Assembly (NCBI RefSeq): GCF_001598815.1
Contig: NZ_BCZQ01000023.1
Span: forward strand, 1-50,848
DNA from: Sphingopyxis terrae subsp. terrae NBRC 15098
Lineage (GTDB): Bacteria; Pseudomonadota; Alphaproteobacteria; Sphingomonadales; Sphingomonadaceae
Direction: 5' to 3'
DNA length: 50,848 bases
Shown here: positions 24,245-32,032 of the stretch, one piece after another
Numbering within the stretch: position 1 is the first letter of the stretch
How the letters are laid out: each line of letters begins with the position of its first letter
Made by a program: the position numbers and the translations under genes
The notes under the pieces: generated by a model
Databases searched by the model: none
Told to the model about the DNA's origin: nothing
The model's input: the letters and a program-made list of their open reading frames with translations, nothing else

Positions 24245-25963
24245 ATGATCTTCCGCCGCCTGATCGCCGCTTCGCTCGCGCTGACGCTGGCACTCCCCGC
24301 GCCCCTCGCCGCGCAGAGCCGCCACCTCCTCGAATATCCGTCGATCCATTCGCCGACGGTGGGAACGCGCGGCATGGTGGTCAGCCAGAACGCCATCGCC
24401 AGCGAGGTCGGCGCGAAGATCCTGCGCGAAGGCGGCAATGCCGTCGATGCCGCGATCGCGGTCGGCTTCGCCCTGTCGGTTACGCTGCCGCGCGCGGGCA
24501 ATATCGGCGGCGACGGCTATATGAGCGTCTACGACGCCGCCTCGGGCGAGGTGCGCGTGATCGATTTCCGCTCGGTCGCCCCACGCGCCGCGACCCCCGC
24601 CATGTTCGTCGACAATCGCGGCAAGGAGCGCGCGGTCGCGAGCTACGGCTATCTGGCGCCCGCGGTGCCGGGAACGGTCGCGGGTTTCGACTATGCCCAT
24701 CGCAAATGGGGCAAGCTGTCGTGGGACAAGATTGTCGCTCCCGCCATCGCGCTGGCCGCCGACGGCGTGCGGCTGAGCGCCGACGAGGCTTTCGTTTTCA
24801 GCTGGGGCAAGGATCGGCTGTCGAAGAGCGCGGCGGGCAAGGCCGCCTTCTACAAGCCCGACGGCAGTCTGTACCGAAAGGACGAGGTGATGAAGCGCCC
24901 CGACCTCGCCTGGACGCTGGGCGAGATCGCGCAGCATGGCGCCGACGGCTTTTACAAGGGCGAAGTCGCGCGCCGGATCGCCGCCGACATGAAGGCGCAT
25001 GGCGGGCTCATCACGCTCGACGACCTCGCCGCCTATCGCCCGCAGGAGCGCGCCCCGCTGGTCGGCAGCTACCGCGGTTACACCATCTACACCGCGCCGC
25101 CATCGAGCGCGGGCGGGGCAACGCTGCTCAATATCCTCAACCAGCTCGAACATTTCGACGTCAAGGCGATGGGCGCCAATTCGGCGGCGTCGCTGCATGT
25201 GATGGCCGAGGCGATGAAGCTCGGCTATGTTGACCGCTACCGCGCGCTGGGCGATCCCGCCTTCGTCACCGCGCCGGTCGGCGGTTTCATTTCGAAAGCC
25301 TATGCCGCCGAGCGCGCGAAACTGATCGACCCTGCGCGCGCCAAGCCGATCGACGCCATGCCTTTCGGCGACCCGCTCCGCTACGAAAGCCCCTCGACGA
25401 CGCATTTCTCGGTCGCCGACAAGGACGGCAATGTCGTCTCGACGACCTTCACGCTCGGTTCGGACTTCGGATCGGGGGTAATGATCGCGGGAACGGGCAT
25501 CCTCCTCAACAACGAGATGAACAATTTCAGCCACGAACAGGCCTGGGAGGCACAGCGAACCGGCACACCGCCACCGCTCAACGCAATGGAGCCGGGCAAG
25601 CGAATGTTGTCGACGCAGATGCCGACGATCGTGATGAAGGACGGCAAGCCGTGGATCGTCACCGGAACCCCCGGCGGCAGCACGATCATCACCTCGGTCG
25701 TGCAGGTTCTTGTCAACGTCATCGATCATGGCATGAACATCGCCGAAGCGACGCACCAACCGCGCATCTATCAGGGTGCGAGCGACACGCTGCGCGTCGA
25801 ACCCAATTTCAACCCGGACACCGTCGCCGCGCTGAAGGCGATGGGCCATCCGATCACCAGCGATGAGACAATGGGCAGCGAACAATCGATCATGATCGAC
25901 AAGGGCCTGTTCCTCGGCGCCGCCGATCCGCGGCGCCCCGGCGCGCTGGCAGTGGAACCATGA
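24245..25963 (+). CDS. ggt: Periplasmic gamma-glutamyltransferase
   Basis: A 572-residue N-terminal-nucleophile hydrolase precursor. The signal peptide is MIFRRLIAASLALTLALPAPLAA. The large subunit holds GGNAVDAAIAVGFALSVTLP and GGDGYMSVYD. The self-cleavage and catalytic Thr385 opens the small subunit (TTHFSVADKDGNVVSTTFTL), matching Thr391 of the E. coli enzyme. MEPGKRMLSTQMPTIVMKDG and GTPGGSTIITSVVQ complete the active site. GGTs cleave or transfer the gamma-glutamyl group of glutathione and gamma-glutamyl peptides, and some relatives act on poly-gamma-glutamate. It overlaps the second ggt by 4 bases (ATGA). Confidence 0.95.
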   Translation: MIFRRLIAASLALTLALPAPLAAQSRHLLEYPSIHSPTVGTRGMVVSQNAIASEVGAKILREGGNAVDAAIAVGFALSVTLPRAGNIGGDGYMSVYDAASGEVRVIDFRSVAPRAATPAMFVDNRGKERAVASYGYLAPAVPGTVAGFDYAHRKWGKLSWDKIVAPAIALAADGVRLSADEAFVFSWGKDRLSKSAAGKAAFYKPDGSLYRKDEVMKRPDLAWTLGEIAQHGADGFYKGEVARRIAADMKAHGGLITLDDLAAYRPQERAPLVGSYRGYTIYTAPPSSAGGATLLNILNQLEHFDVKAMGANSAASLHVMAEAMKLGYVDRYRALGDPAFVTAPVGGFISKAYAAERAKLIDPARAKPIDAMPFGDPLRYESPSTTHFSVADKDGNVVSTTFTLGSDFGSGVMIAGTGILLNNEMNNFSHEQAWEAQRTGTPPPLNAMEPGKRMLSTQMPTIVMKDGKPWIVTGTPGGSTIITSVVQVLVNVIDHGMNIAEATHQPRIYQGASDTLRVEPNFNPDTVAALKAMGHPITSDETMGSEQSIMIDKGLFLGAADPRRPGALAVEP

Positions 25964-27666
25964 TGCGCCGCCGCCTGATCCTGCTCGCCGCCGGCCTGCT
26001 CGCGGCCTGCGCGCCGGTCGCGCCGCCGCAAACGGTCGCTCCACCGCCCGCTCCCTCTTCCGCCGACGAACAGGCGTTCGTCGCGGCCGCGCATCCACTC
26101 GCGGTCGAAGCGGGACTCGACGTGCTGCGTCGCGGCGGCAACGCCGTCGACGCAGCCGTCGCAGTCCAGGCGATGCTCGGGCTGGTCGAACCGCAAAGCT
26201 CGGGGCTCGGTGGCGGGGCCTTCATGGTCTATTATGACGCCGCCACACGCGGCGTCACCGTCTATGACGGGCGCGAAACCGCACCCGCCGGTGCGACCTC
26301 GGACATGTTCCTCGATGCGGACGGCAAACCGCTGCCCTTCCGGACCGCGGTGCTCAGCGGCCGCGCGACGGGGGTGCCGGGCGCGGTGGCGATGCTGGCA
26401 ATGGCGCAGCACGACCGCGGAAAACTGGCTTGGCGCGACCTCTTCGGCAGTGCCGAGCGGACGGCACGCGAAGGCTTCACCGTCACCGCTCGCCTCGAAC
26501 GCTTCGTTCATGGCCCCTATCCGCAGGCGAGCGCGCCCGATGTGGTGCGGTATTTCAGCGACGGACATGGCGGCAAGGTTCGCGCCGGCGACACGCTGCG
26601 CAATCCCGCCTATGCCGCCTTCGTCCAGCGCCTTGCCGCCGAGGGCGCCGACGCCCTCTATCGCGGCGCCACTGCCGCGCGCATTGTCGCGCGTCTGCAC
26701 GAAGGCGCCTTGCCGGGCAGCATGACCGCAGCCGATCTTGCCGGCTATCGCCCCGTGGTCCGGCAGGCGCTGTGCAATGGCTATCGCGTCTATCTGCTCT
26801 GCGCGCCGCCGCCGCCGTCGAGCGGGGTGGGCTTGCTGCAGCTTATGGCGATGATCGAACATAGCGATATCGCGGCGCGCGGCCCCGACGACGCGGTCGC
26901 CTGGGTCGAATATGCCGAAGCGAGCCGGCTGATGTATGCCGACCGCGACGCCTATGTCGGCGATGTGCCGAACGTCCCGGTCAAGGGGCTGCTCGATCCC
27001 GCCTATGTCGCTGCCCGCGCCGCGCTCATCAAGGACCGGGCCGGGCCGCCGCCGTCTGCCGGAACCCCGCCCGGTGCAATCGTCGCGGCGGCGGACGCCA
27101 CCGATGAAGTCCCGGGCACCTCGCACTTCGTGATCATCGACGGCGACGGCAATGCGGTGTCGATGACCACCACGGTCGAAAGCTATTTCGGGTCGGGGCG
27201 CATGGTCGACGGCTTTTTCCTGAACAACCAGATGACCGACTTTTCGTTCGTCCCCACTGGTCCCAATGCCATCGCGCCGGGCAAGCGGCCGCGGTCTTCG
27301 ATGACCCCGCTCGTGATATTGCACCGTGACCGTAGCCTTGCCGGCGCGATCGGGTCGCCGGGCGGCAACGCGATCCTCGCCTATGTATCGAAGGCGCTGG
27401 TCGGCGTAATCGATTGGGGACTACCGCTGCAAAAGGCGGTCGCGCTCCCCAATCTGGTCGCGCGCGGCGCAACCTTCGCGGGTGAGGAAAGCCGCTTTCC
27501 GCCCGCAATGCGCGCCGAAATGGCGCGGCGCGGCGTCGAAGTCCGTGCCGGATCGGGTGAGGATTCGGGACTCCACGGCGTCATGATCCGGGATGGCCGC
27601 TTCGATGGCGCCGCCGACCCGCGCCGCGACGGCGTCGCGCGAACGATCACGCTCGAAAGGAAATGA
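25960..27666 (+). CDS. ggt: Second gamma-glutamyltransferase, predicted lipoprotein
   Basis: A 568-residue GGT with a lipoprotein signal (MMRRRLILLAAGLLAACAP; lipidated Cys17), followed by a Pro-rich linker. GGNAVDAAVAVQAMLGLVEP and SGLGGGAFMVYYDA are the large-subunit motifs. The catalytic threonine is Thr387 in PGTSHFVIIDGDGNAVSMT, and PGKRPRSSMTPLVIL and GSPGGNAILAYVSKALVG follow. It differs clearly from the preceding GGT (THFSV against TSHFV, and a diverged large subunit), so this is not a recent duplication. The lipid anchor would hold it at the inner or outer membrane facing the periplasm. It overlaps both neighbours by 4 bases, so the trio is translationally coupled. Confidence 0.94.
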   Translation: MMRRRLILLAAGLLAACAPVAPPQTVAPPPAPSSADEQAFVAAAHPLAVEAGLDVLRRGGNAVDAAVAVQAMLGLVEPQSSGLGGGAFMVYYDAATRGVTVYDGRETAPAGATSDMFLDADGKPLPFRTAVLSGRATGVPGAVAMLAMAQHDRGKLAWRDLFGSAERTAREGFTVTARLERFVHGPYPQASAPDVVRYFSDGHGGKVRAGDTLRNPAYAAFVQRLAAEGADALYRGATAARIVARLHEGALPGSMTAADLAGYRPVVRQALCNGYRVYLLCAPPPPSSGVGLLQLMAMIEHSDIAARGPDDAVAWVEYAEASRLMYADRDAYVGDVPNVPVKGLLDPAYVAARAALIKDRAGPPPSAGTPPGAIVAAADATDEVPGTSHFVIIDGDGNAVSMTTTVESYFGSGRMVDGFFLNNQMTDFSFVPTGPNAIAPGKRPRSSMTPLVILHRDRSLAGAIGSPGGNAILAYVSKALVGVIDWGLPLQKAVALPNLVARGATFAGEESRFPPAMRAEMARRGVEVRAGSGEDSGLHGVMIRDGRFDGAADPRRDGVARTITLERK

Positions 27667-28532
27667 CGATGATGCGTTTCATCCCGCTCGCGGCGCTTGC
27701 AGCCAGCATGACCCTCGCCGTTCCCGCGGCTGCGCAGCGCGTGTCGGTCGAAGCGGTCGAATTCCCCAGCCGCGACGGCAAGACGATGATCAAGGGTTAT
27801 GTCTTCAAGGCGGACAATGCCCCCGCGCAATCGCCCGCCGTCGTGATGATGCACGGACGCGCCGGCGCCTATTCGTCGCTTGCCAAGGGGAAATATGATG
27901 CGGCGACCCTCGCATCGCGGCACCGGGCATGGGGGCGCCTGCTCGCGCGCAGCGGCTATGTGGCGTTGATGGTCGATGACTTCGGTCCGCTTGGTTATCC
28001 GACGGGCTTCCGCGCCGGCACCTACAAGGATCGCCCCGCCGAAGTGAACGAGGTCACCTACCGCCCCCTCCACGCCTATGGCGCCCTGCGCTATCTTCAG
28101 CAGCGCGCCGATGTGGCGGGTACGCGCGTCGCGCTCCTCGGCTGGTCGAACGGCGCGAGCGCGACGCTCGCCGCCATGGCCGACGACAAGCCGGGCGACA
28201 TGCGCAGGATCGGCTTTCGCGTCGGCATCGCGCTTTACCCCGGCTGCGGGCTCAAGCGCCGTTTCGACAAGCAGGGCTATCGCCCCTACGCGCCGGTGCG
28301 CGTTTTCATCGGCACCGCCGACGAGGAGGTGTCGCCCGCTTCCTGCGAAAAGCTGGTCGCGCGCAGCCGCGACAAGGGCGGCGAGATCACGCTGACCAGT
28401 TTCAAGGGCGCGACGCACGGCTATGACACCCCCACCGAATCGCGTCAGTCGGTTGCCGCCAATGCCGCAGCCAAGTCGGCGACGGAAAGCGACGTCCTCG
28501 CCTTTCTGGCGAAAAATTTGAAGGATGAGTGA
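27663..28532 (+). CDS. Secreted dienelactone-hydrolase-like alpha/beta hydrolase
   Basis: A 289-residue alpha/beta hydrolase with a signal peptide ([25 protein letters not shown]). The core shows [15 protein letters not shown] (oxyanion region), the nucleophile elbow [15 protein letters not shown] with Ser, the acid [10 protein letters not shown] and the His in GATHGYDTP. True dienelactone hydrolases use Cys; here it is Ser, so esterase or peptidase-type activity is more likely. It overlaps the lipoprotein GGT by 4 bases and runs into the start of the VOC gene, so it belongs to the same operon. Natural substrate unknown. Confidence 0.87.
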   Translation: MTMMRFIPLAALAASMTLAVPAAAQRVSVEAVEFPSRDGKTMIKGYVFKADNAPAQSPAVVMMHGRAGAYSSLAKGKYDAATLASRHRAWGRLLARSGYVALMVDDFGPLGYPTGFRAGTYKDRPAEVNEVTYRPLHAYGALRYLQQRADVAGTRVALLGWSNGASATLAAMADDKPGDMRRIGFRVGIALYPGCGLKRRFDKQGYRPYAPVRVFIGTADEEVSPASCEKLVARSRDKGGEITLTSFKGATHGYDTPTESRQSVAANAAAKSATESDVLAFLAKNLKDE

Positions 28533-28533
28533 T

Positions 28534-28956
28534 ATGGCTCAGCTTACGCCCTTTCATTTTGCCTTTCCCGTCGACGATCTCGACGCGGCGCGGCATTTCT
28601 ATGGCACCGTCCTCGGTTGCCCGGAGGGGCGCAGCGACAGCGACTGGATCGACTTCAACCTCTATGGGCACCAGATCGTCGCGCACCGGGTCGCGCGGCG
28701 CGATGCGGTGGCGGGCCATAATCCTGTCGACGGCCATGATGTGCCGGTCCCGCATTTCGGCGTCGTCCTGCCGCCCGACGAATGGCGCGCGCTCGCGGCG
28801 CGGCTCCAGGATCAGGGCGTCCGCTTCGTCATCGAACCGCACACGCGCTTTCCCGGCCAGCCGGGCGAACAGTCGACGATGTTCTTCCATGATCCGGCGG
28901 GCAATGCCCTCGAGTTCAAGGCCTTTGCCGATCTCGACCAACTCTTCGCCAAATAA
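28534..28956 (+). CDS. VOC-superfamily (glyoxalase/dioxygenase-like) protein
   Basis: A 140-residue vicinal-oxygen-chelate protein with two beta-alpha-beta-beta-beta modules. Likely metal ligands are His in [13 protein letters not shown] (first module), His in VPHFGVVLP and Glu in [15 protein letters not shown] (second module). Members isomerise, dioxygenate or detoxify small carbonyl compounds in the cytoplasm. Start 28534 was preferred because AAGGATGAG sits 8 bases upstream. The ATG at 28525, inside the previous gene's end, adds MSD only and has a poorly spaced ribosome site. It is co-transcribed with the hydrolase before it and the CapA-like gene 9 bases after it. Specific reaction unknown. 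Confidence 0.85.
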   Translation: MAQLTPFHFAFPVDDLDAARHFYGTVLGCPEGRSDSDWIDFNLYGHQIVAHRVARRDAVAGHNPVDGHDVPVPHFGVVLPPDEWRALAARLQDQGVRFVIEPHTRFPGQPGEQSTMFFHDPAGNALEFKAFADLDQLFAK

Positions 28957-28965
28957 GGATTTGTG

Positions 28966-30966
28966 ATGGCGCGACCGATGCGTTTCTGGGGACATTTGGG
29001 CGCCGCCGCCGCGCTCGCCGCGGGCGTGCCGCTCACCGCACCTCTCGCCGCAGCGGCCGAAGCGCCCGCGTCGATCCGCGGCATCGACGGAACGGTCGCG
29101 GTCGTCGGGGGCACGGTCGATGTCCAGGCGATAGAAGCGCGCATCAATGGCCAGCCGGTGCCGATTGCGCGCGATGGCAGCCTTACGGCATCGCTGCCCG
29201 ACGCCGCCGATTACCGGATCAGCCTGCGCGGCTCGGCGATCTTCGACGCCGATTTCGCCTTCGCCGCCGCCGAACTGGGCACGAAGGACGGCAAGCGCGT
29301 GCTGCCGCAACTCGAAGTCGTGGCGCGCGCGCCGGGCCGCGTCGAATTCTTCTTCGGCGGCGATGTCATGATGGCGCGCCGCTATGAAAAGCCGATCTGG
29401 GGCGAACGCACATTGATCCATCCGGCGACCCGCGCCGCCGACATGGCGCGGCTGCTCGCACCGATGCGTCCTTATTTCGCGGGCGCCGACCTCGCCTCGG
29501 TCAATCTTGAAACGGTGCTCGCGGCCGAGGGTCTGGGCGACGCACCCGACAAGACGGTGGTCTTCTATACCCACCGTGACGCAGCGCAGGTGCTCGCCGA
29601 TGCCGGGATCGATTATGTCACGCTCGGCAACAATCATGTCTACGACTATGTCGAACCGGGCCTTGCCTCGACACTGGCGGCGCTCGACAAGGCGAAAATC
29701 CCCTGGTCGGGTGCCGGCCGAAACGAAGCGGAAGCACTGAAGGCTGCCCGCATCGAGGTTGGTGGACAGCCCTATGCGATGCTCGGTTTCGTCGGCTGGA
29801 AGGGACGCGTCGAACCCAATCAGGTCGCCGAAAGCGCCAAGGGCGGGGCCGCCTTCGGCAGCGACGAGAATATCGAGACCGCCGTCACCCGCGAAGTCGC
29901 AGCCGGGCGCATGCCCATCGTCCAGTACCACGGCAGCAGCGAATATAGCGACCGCCCCACCGACATCAGCGAGCGGCGGATGAAGCTGGCGATCGACAAG
30001 GGCGCGGTGCTGGTCGTGTCGCATCACCCGCATGTGTCGCACGGGCTCGAACTCTATAAGGGGCGGCTGATCGCCTATTCGCTCGGCAATTTCGTCTTCG
30101 ACCAATATTTCCCCGAAACGCAGGCGACCTATGCGCTGAAAGTCTGGATGGACGGCGGCACCTTGTTTCGCGCCGAAATTCTGCCGATCCAGCTCCTCGA
30201 CTATCGTCCCGTTCCGGCGACGGGCGCGATCCGCCAGGCGGCGCTTCACCGCATCATCGACCTGTCGGCGGAGCGCGGTACGCGGATCGCCCTGTCCGGC
30301 GGACATGGCGTCATCACCCCGCAGCGGCAGCCCGCGCCGCCGCGCGAATGCGCCGCGACGTCGATTTCCGGGGTCATCGCCTACCGCTATGCGCTCGACC
30401 CGGCCGCCCCATGCGCCGCCGCCACCGGCGCGATGGCCGGCCGCGACCTGATCCTGCGCGGCGATTTCGAGGCAGCGCGGTACGACGACGCCACCGACCG
30501 GAGCTGGACAAGCGAGAATGGCAGCATCGATTTCGTCGCCGGCGGCTTTGGCGGCGGGCACGCGCTCGCGCTGCGTCCCGACGCGGCGGCGTCATCGGCC
30601 ACCGTTGCGCCGACGACATTCTTCCGCAACGGGAATGCGCGCCGCTACACGCTGGTCGGCCGCGCGCGCAGCGATAGCGCCGCGACGCTAGCGGCGTTCG
30701 TCCAGTTGCAACCGAAGGGCAGCGGCATGACCAAGGCGATCGAAAGCGCACCGCGGCAGCCGATCGGCACGGCCGCGCTGACCGGCGGCGCATGGACCGA
30801 TTTCCGCTTCGACGTCGACCTTGCGCCCGGTGACGAGGAACTGCCCCTGCGTCCGCTGCTGCAAGTCGATGGAAAGCCGGTGCGGATCGACGATATCGCC
30901 TTCGTCGCATGGGACGAACCGGCAAACGGCGAACCACCGGCGCCCGGCCGCTCCTACAGCCGCTAG
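28966..30966 (+). CDS. CapA/PgsA-type metallophosphatase-fold protein, secreted
   Basis: A 666-residue protein. A signal peptide ends near AAAA (residues 30-33). A small beta domain is followed by the CapA domain, about residues 125-420: EFFFGGDVMMARR, ADLASVNLETVL, AGIDYVTLGNNHVYDY, PIVQYHGSSEYSDRPTD, VVSHHPHVSHGLELYKGR and AYSLGNFVFDQYFPET. The Asp, Asn and His residues of the GDxM, GNNH and HHPH motifs form a calcineurin-like metal site. CapA/PgsA proteins belong to poly-gamma-glutamate capsule systems. The C-terminal 200 residues look like a beta-rich binding domain. No capB or capC ligase genes lie nearby, and two GGTs do. A role in breaking down rather than making polymer is therefore possible (inference). 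Confidence 0.88.
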   Translation: MARPMRFWGHLGAAAALAAGVPLTAPLAAAAEAPASIRGIDGTVAVVGGTVDVQAIEARINGQPVPIARDGSLTASLPDAADYRISLRGSAIFDADFAFAAAELGTKDGKRVLPQLEVVARAPGRVEFFFGGDVMMARRYEKPIWGERTLIHPATRAADMARLLAPMRPYFAGADLASVNLETVLAAEGLGDAPDKTVVFYTHRDAAQVLADAGIDYVTLGNNHVYDYVEPGLASTLAALDKAKIPWSGAGRNEAEALKAARIEVGGQPYAMLGFVGWKGRVEPNQVAESAKGGAAFGSDENIETAVTREVAAGRMPIVQYHGSSEYSDRPTDISERRMKLAIDKGAVLVVSHHPHVSHGLELYKGRLIAYSLGNFVFDQYFPETQATYALKVWMDGGTLFRAEILPIQLLDYRPVPATGAIRQAALHRIIDLSAERGTRIALSGGHGVITPQRQPAPPRECAATSISGVIAYRYALDPAAPCAAATGAMAGRDLILRGDFEAARYDDATDRSWTSENGSIDFVAGGFGGGHALALRPDAAASSATVAPTTFFRNGNARRYTLVGRARSDSAATLAAFVQLQPKGSGMTKAIESAPRQPIGTAALTGGAWTDFRFDVDLAPGDEELPLRPLLQVDGKPVRIDDIAFVAWDEPANGEPPAPGRSYSR

Positions 30967-31391
30967 ATCAGCGCTTCGAGGAGGCCGATAAGCGGCTTGT
31001 CGGCAGGCGGCATATCGAGCGCGTAAAGCTCGACCGGCCGCACCCAGCGCAGCGCGGTCGCATGCTGTGCCACCGGGGCACCGCGCCATTTGCGGCAGAC
31101 ATAGAGCAGCAGCAGCAGATGCCGATCGCCGAGCATGTCGCTCGCAAAGCAGGCGGGCGCGAGGCAGCTATGATCGACGTCGATCGCCAGTTCCTCCGCC
31201 AGCTCGCGAACAAGCGCCTGCTCGGGCGTTTCGCCGACCTCGCGCTTGCCGCCGGGAAACTCCCACAGCCCCGCCATCGACGTGCCTTCGGGGCGCTGCT
31301 GAACCAGCAAGCGTCCGTCGCGATCCACCAGCGCCGCGGCGACCACGACAAGGCTGTCGGACGCGGTATTTCCGCCATGCGATGCGGCCAA
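30963..31391 (-). CDS. mutT: 8-oxo-dGTP diphosphatase, MutT/Nudix
   Basis: A 142-residue Nudix hydrolase. The Nudix box GGKREVGETPEQALVRELAE runs on into ELAI, with all metal-binding Glu residues. LWEFPGGK before it and WVRPVELYALDMPPADKPLI after it are typical of MutT, which removes oxidised GTP from the nucleotide pool. The start is a TTG at 31389-31391, supported by a near-perfect AGGAAGG 8 bases upstream; no in-frame ATG exists near the N-terminus. The stop overlaps the end of the convergent CapA-like gene by 4 bases. It is divergent from the first Flp pilin, with 66 bases between starts. Confidence 0.93.
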   Translation of the reverse strand: MAASHGGNTASDSLVVVAAALVDRDGRLLVQQRPEGTSMAGLWEFPGGKREVGETPEQALVRELAEELAIDVDHSCLAPACFASDMLGDRHLLLLLYVCRKWRGAPVAQHATALRWVRPVELYALDMPPADKPLIGLLEALI

Positions 31392-31399
31392 ATTGTTAA

Positions 31400-31406
31400 C
31401 CTTCCT
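31400..31406 (-). promoter_or_regulatory. Strong Shine-Dalgarno that fixes the TTG start of mutT
   Basis: AGGAAGG on the minus strand lies 8 bases before the TTG at 31391. It is the reason for choosing a non-ATG start. Confidence 0.75.
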
Positions 31407-31457
31407 GTGACACTTTCCCGATCCTCGGGAACTATAACTTCAGTCAGGGGCGGAACA

Positions 31458-31637
31458 ATGAACAAGTTTCATGGGCTGCTGCGGTCGACCAGGGCCGCCA
31501 CAGCCGTAGAATATGGCCTCATCCTTGCGCTGATCTTTCTGGGCGCGATCGTCACCATCACTTCCGTCGGAAAATCGGCCAACGCGATGTGGACCAACGT
31601 GTCGGAAAAATCCGTCGCCGCGATGGACGGCACCTGA
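31458..31637 (+). CDS. Flp/Fap-type IVb pilin subunit
   Basis: A 59-residue Flp pilin precursor: a short basic leader (MNKFHGLLRSTRAATAVEYG), then a 20-residue hydrophobic helix (LILALIFLGAIVTITSVG) and a small polar tail. The Glu-Tyr after the processing region (AVEYGLI) is the Flp signature; the prepilin peptidase TadV/CpaA would cut before it. These subunits form bundled adhesive Tad pili. It is one of two pilins here, 136 bases before the second. No other tad/cpa genes are in the window. A TATAAC element at 31433-31438 could be its -10 box. Confidence 0.9.
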   Translation: MNKFHGLLRSTRAATAVEYGLILALIFLGAIVTITSVGKSANAMWTNVSEKSVAAMDGT

Positions 31638-31773
31638 TGTGCTGAAACGGGACTCCCGAAACAGCATTTCGGCACATCGGCATTAAGAAATTCAAAACCA
31701 ATTGATCCTAATCTTGCCTTGTTGACCACGACCAGACCGTCAACAGGGTAAGTGACTTGTCAGGAGACCAGAC

Positions 31774-31947
31774 ATGAAATTCTTCAAGAAGCTCGTTCGC
31801 AACACCAAGGCTGCGACCGCCATCGAATACGGCCTGATCGCCGCTCTCATCGCCGTCGCGGGCATCACCGTGATGGGCAACGTCGGCACGAGCGTCAAAA
31901 ACACGTTCGATAAGGTCGACAGCGGCCTGAAGAAAGCCGGCACCTAA
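31774..31947 (+). CDS. Second Flp/Fap-type IVb pilin subunit
   Basis: A 57-residue Flp pilin (MKFFKKLVRNTKAATAIEYG, then LIAALIAVAGITVMGNVG and a polar tail ending KKAGT). The basic leader, the AIEYG processing region and the hydrophobic helix are closer to the family consensus than in the first pilin. CAGGAGA lies 8 bases before the ATG. Upstream there is an inverted repeat TGTTGAC-N12-GTCAACA (31720-31745) that could be an operator. A strong terminator follows at 31991. The two genes probably provide major and minor subunits for a tad locus located elsewhere. Confidence 0.93.
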   Translation: MKFFKKLVRNTKAATAIEYGLIAALIAVAGITVMGNVGTSVKNTFDKVDSGLKKAGT

Positions 31948-31990
31948 TGTAGCCGACATCCACCGCTTCGGCGATGGACATCAAACAGGA

Positions 31991-32022
31991 AAGGGCGGTG
32001 GCCAAGCCACCGCCCTTTTTTG
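31991..32022 (+). terminator. Rho-independent terminator after the Flp pilins
   Basis: A perfect 12-bp stem (31991-32002 with 32006-32017, AAGGGCGGTGGC) with a 3-base loop runs straight into a T tract. The AA at the stem base also gives a short U run for leftward transcripts from the M48 gene. Confidence 0.93.
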
Positions 32023-32032
32023 CGTCGGATCG

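Noticed and set aside
31682..31699. TTAA-N7-(A)AAAC upstream of the second Flp pilin as a CtrA site
   Set aside because: The second half-site does not match TTAA, so the resemblance is too weak to claim.
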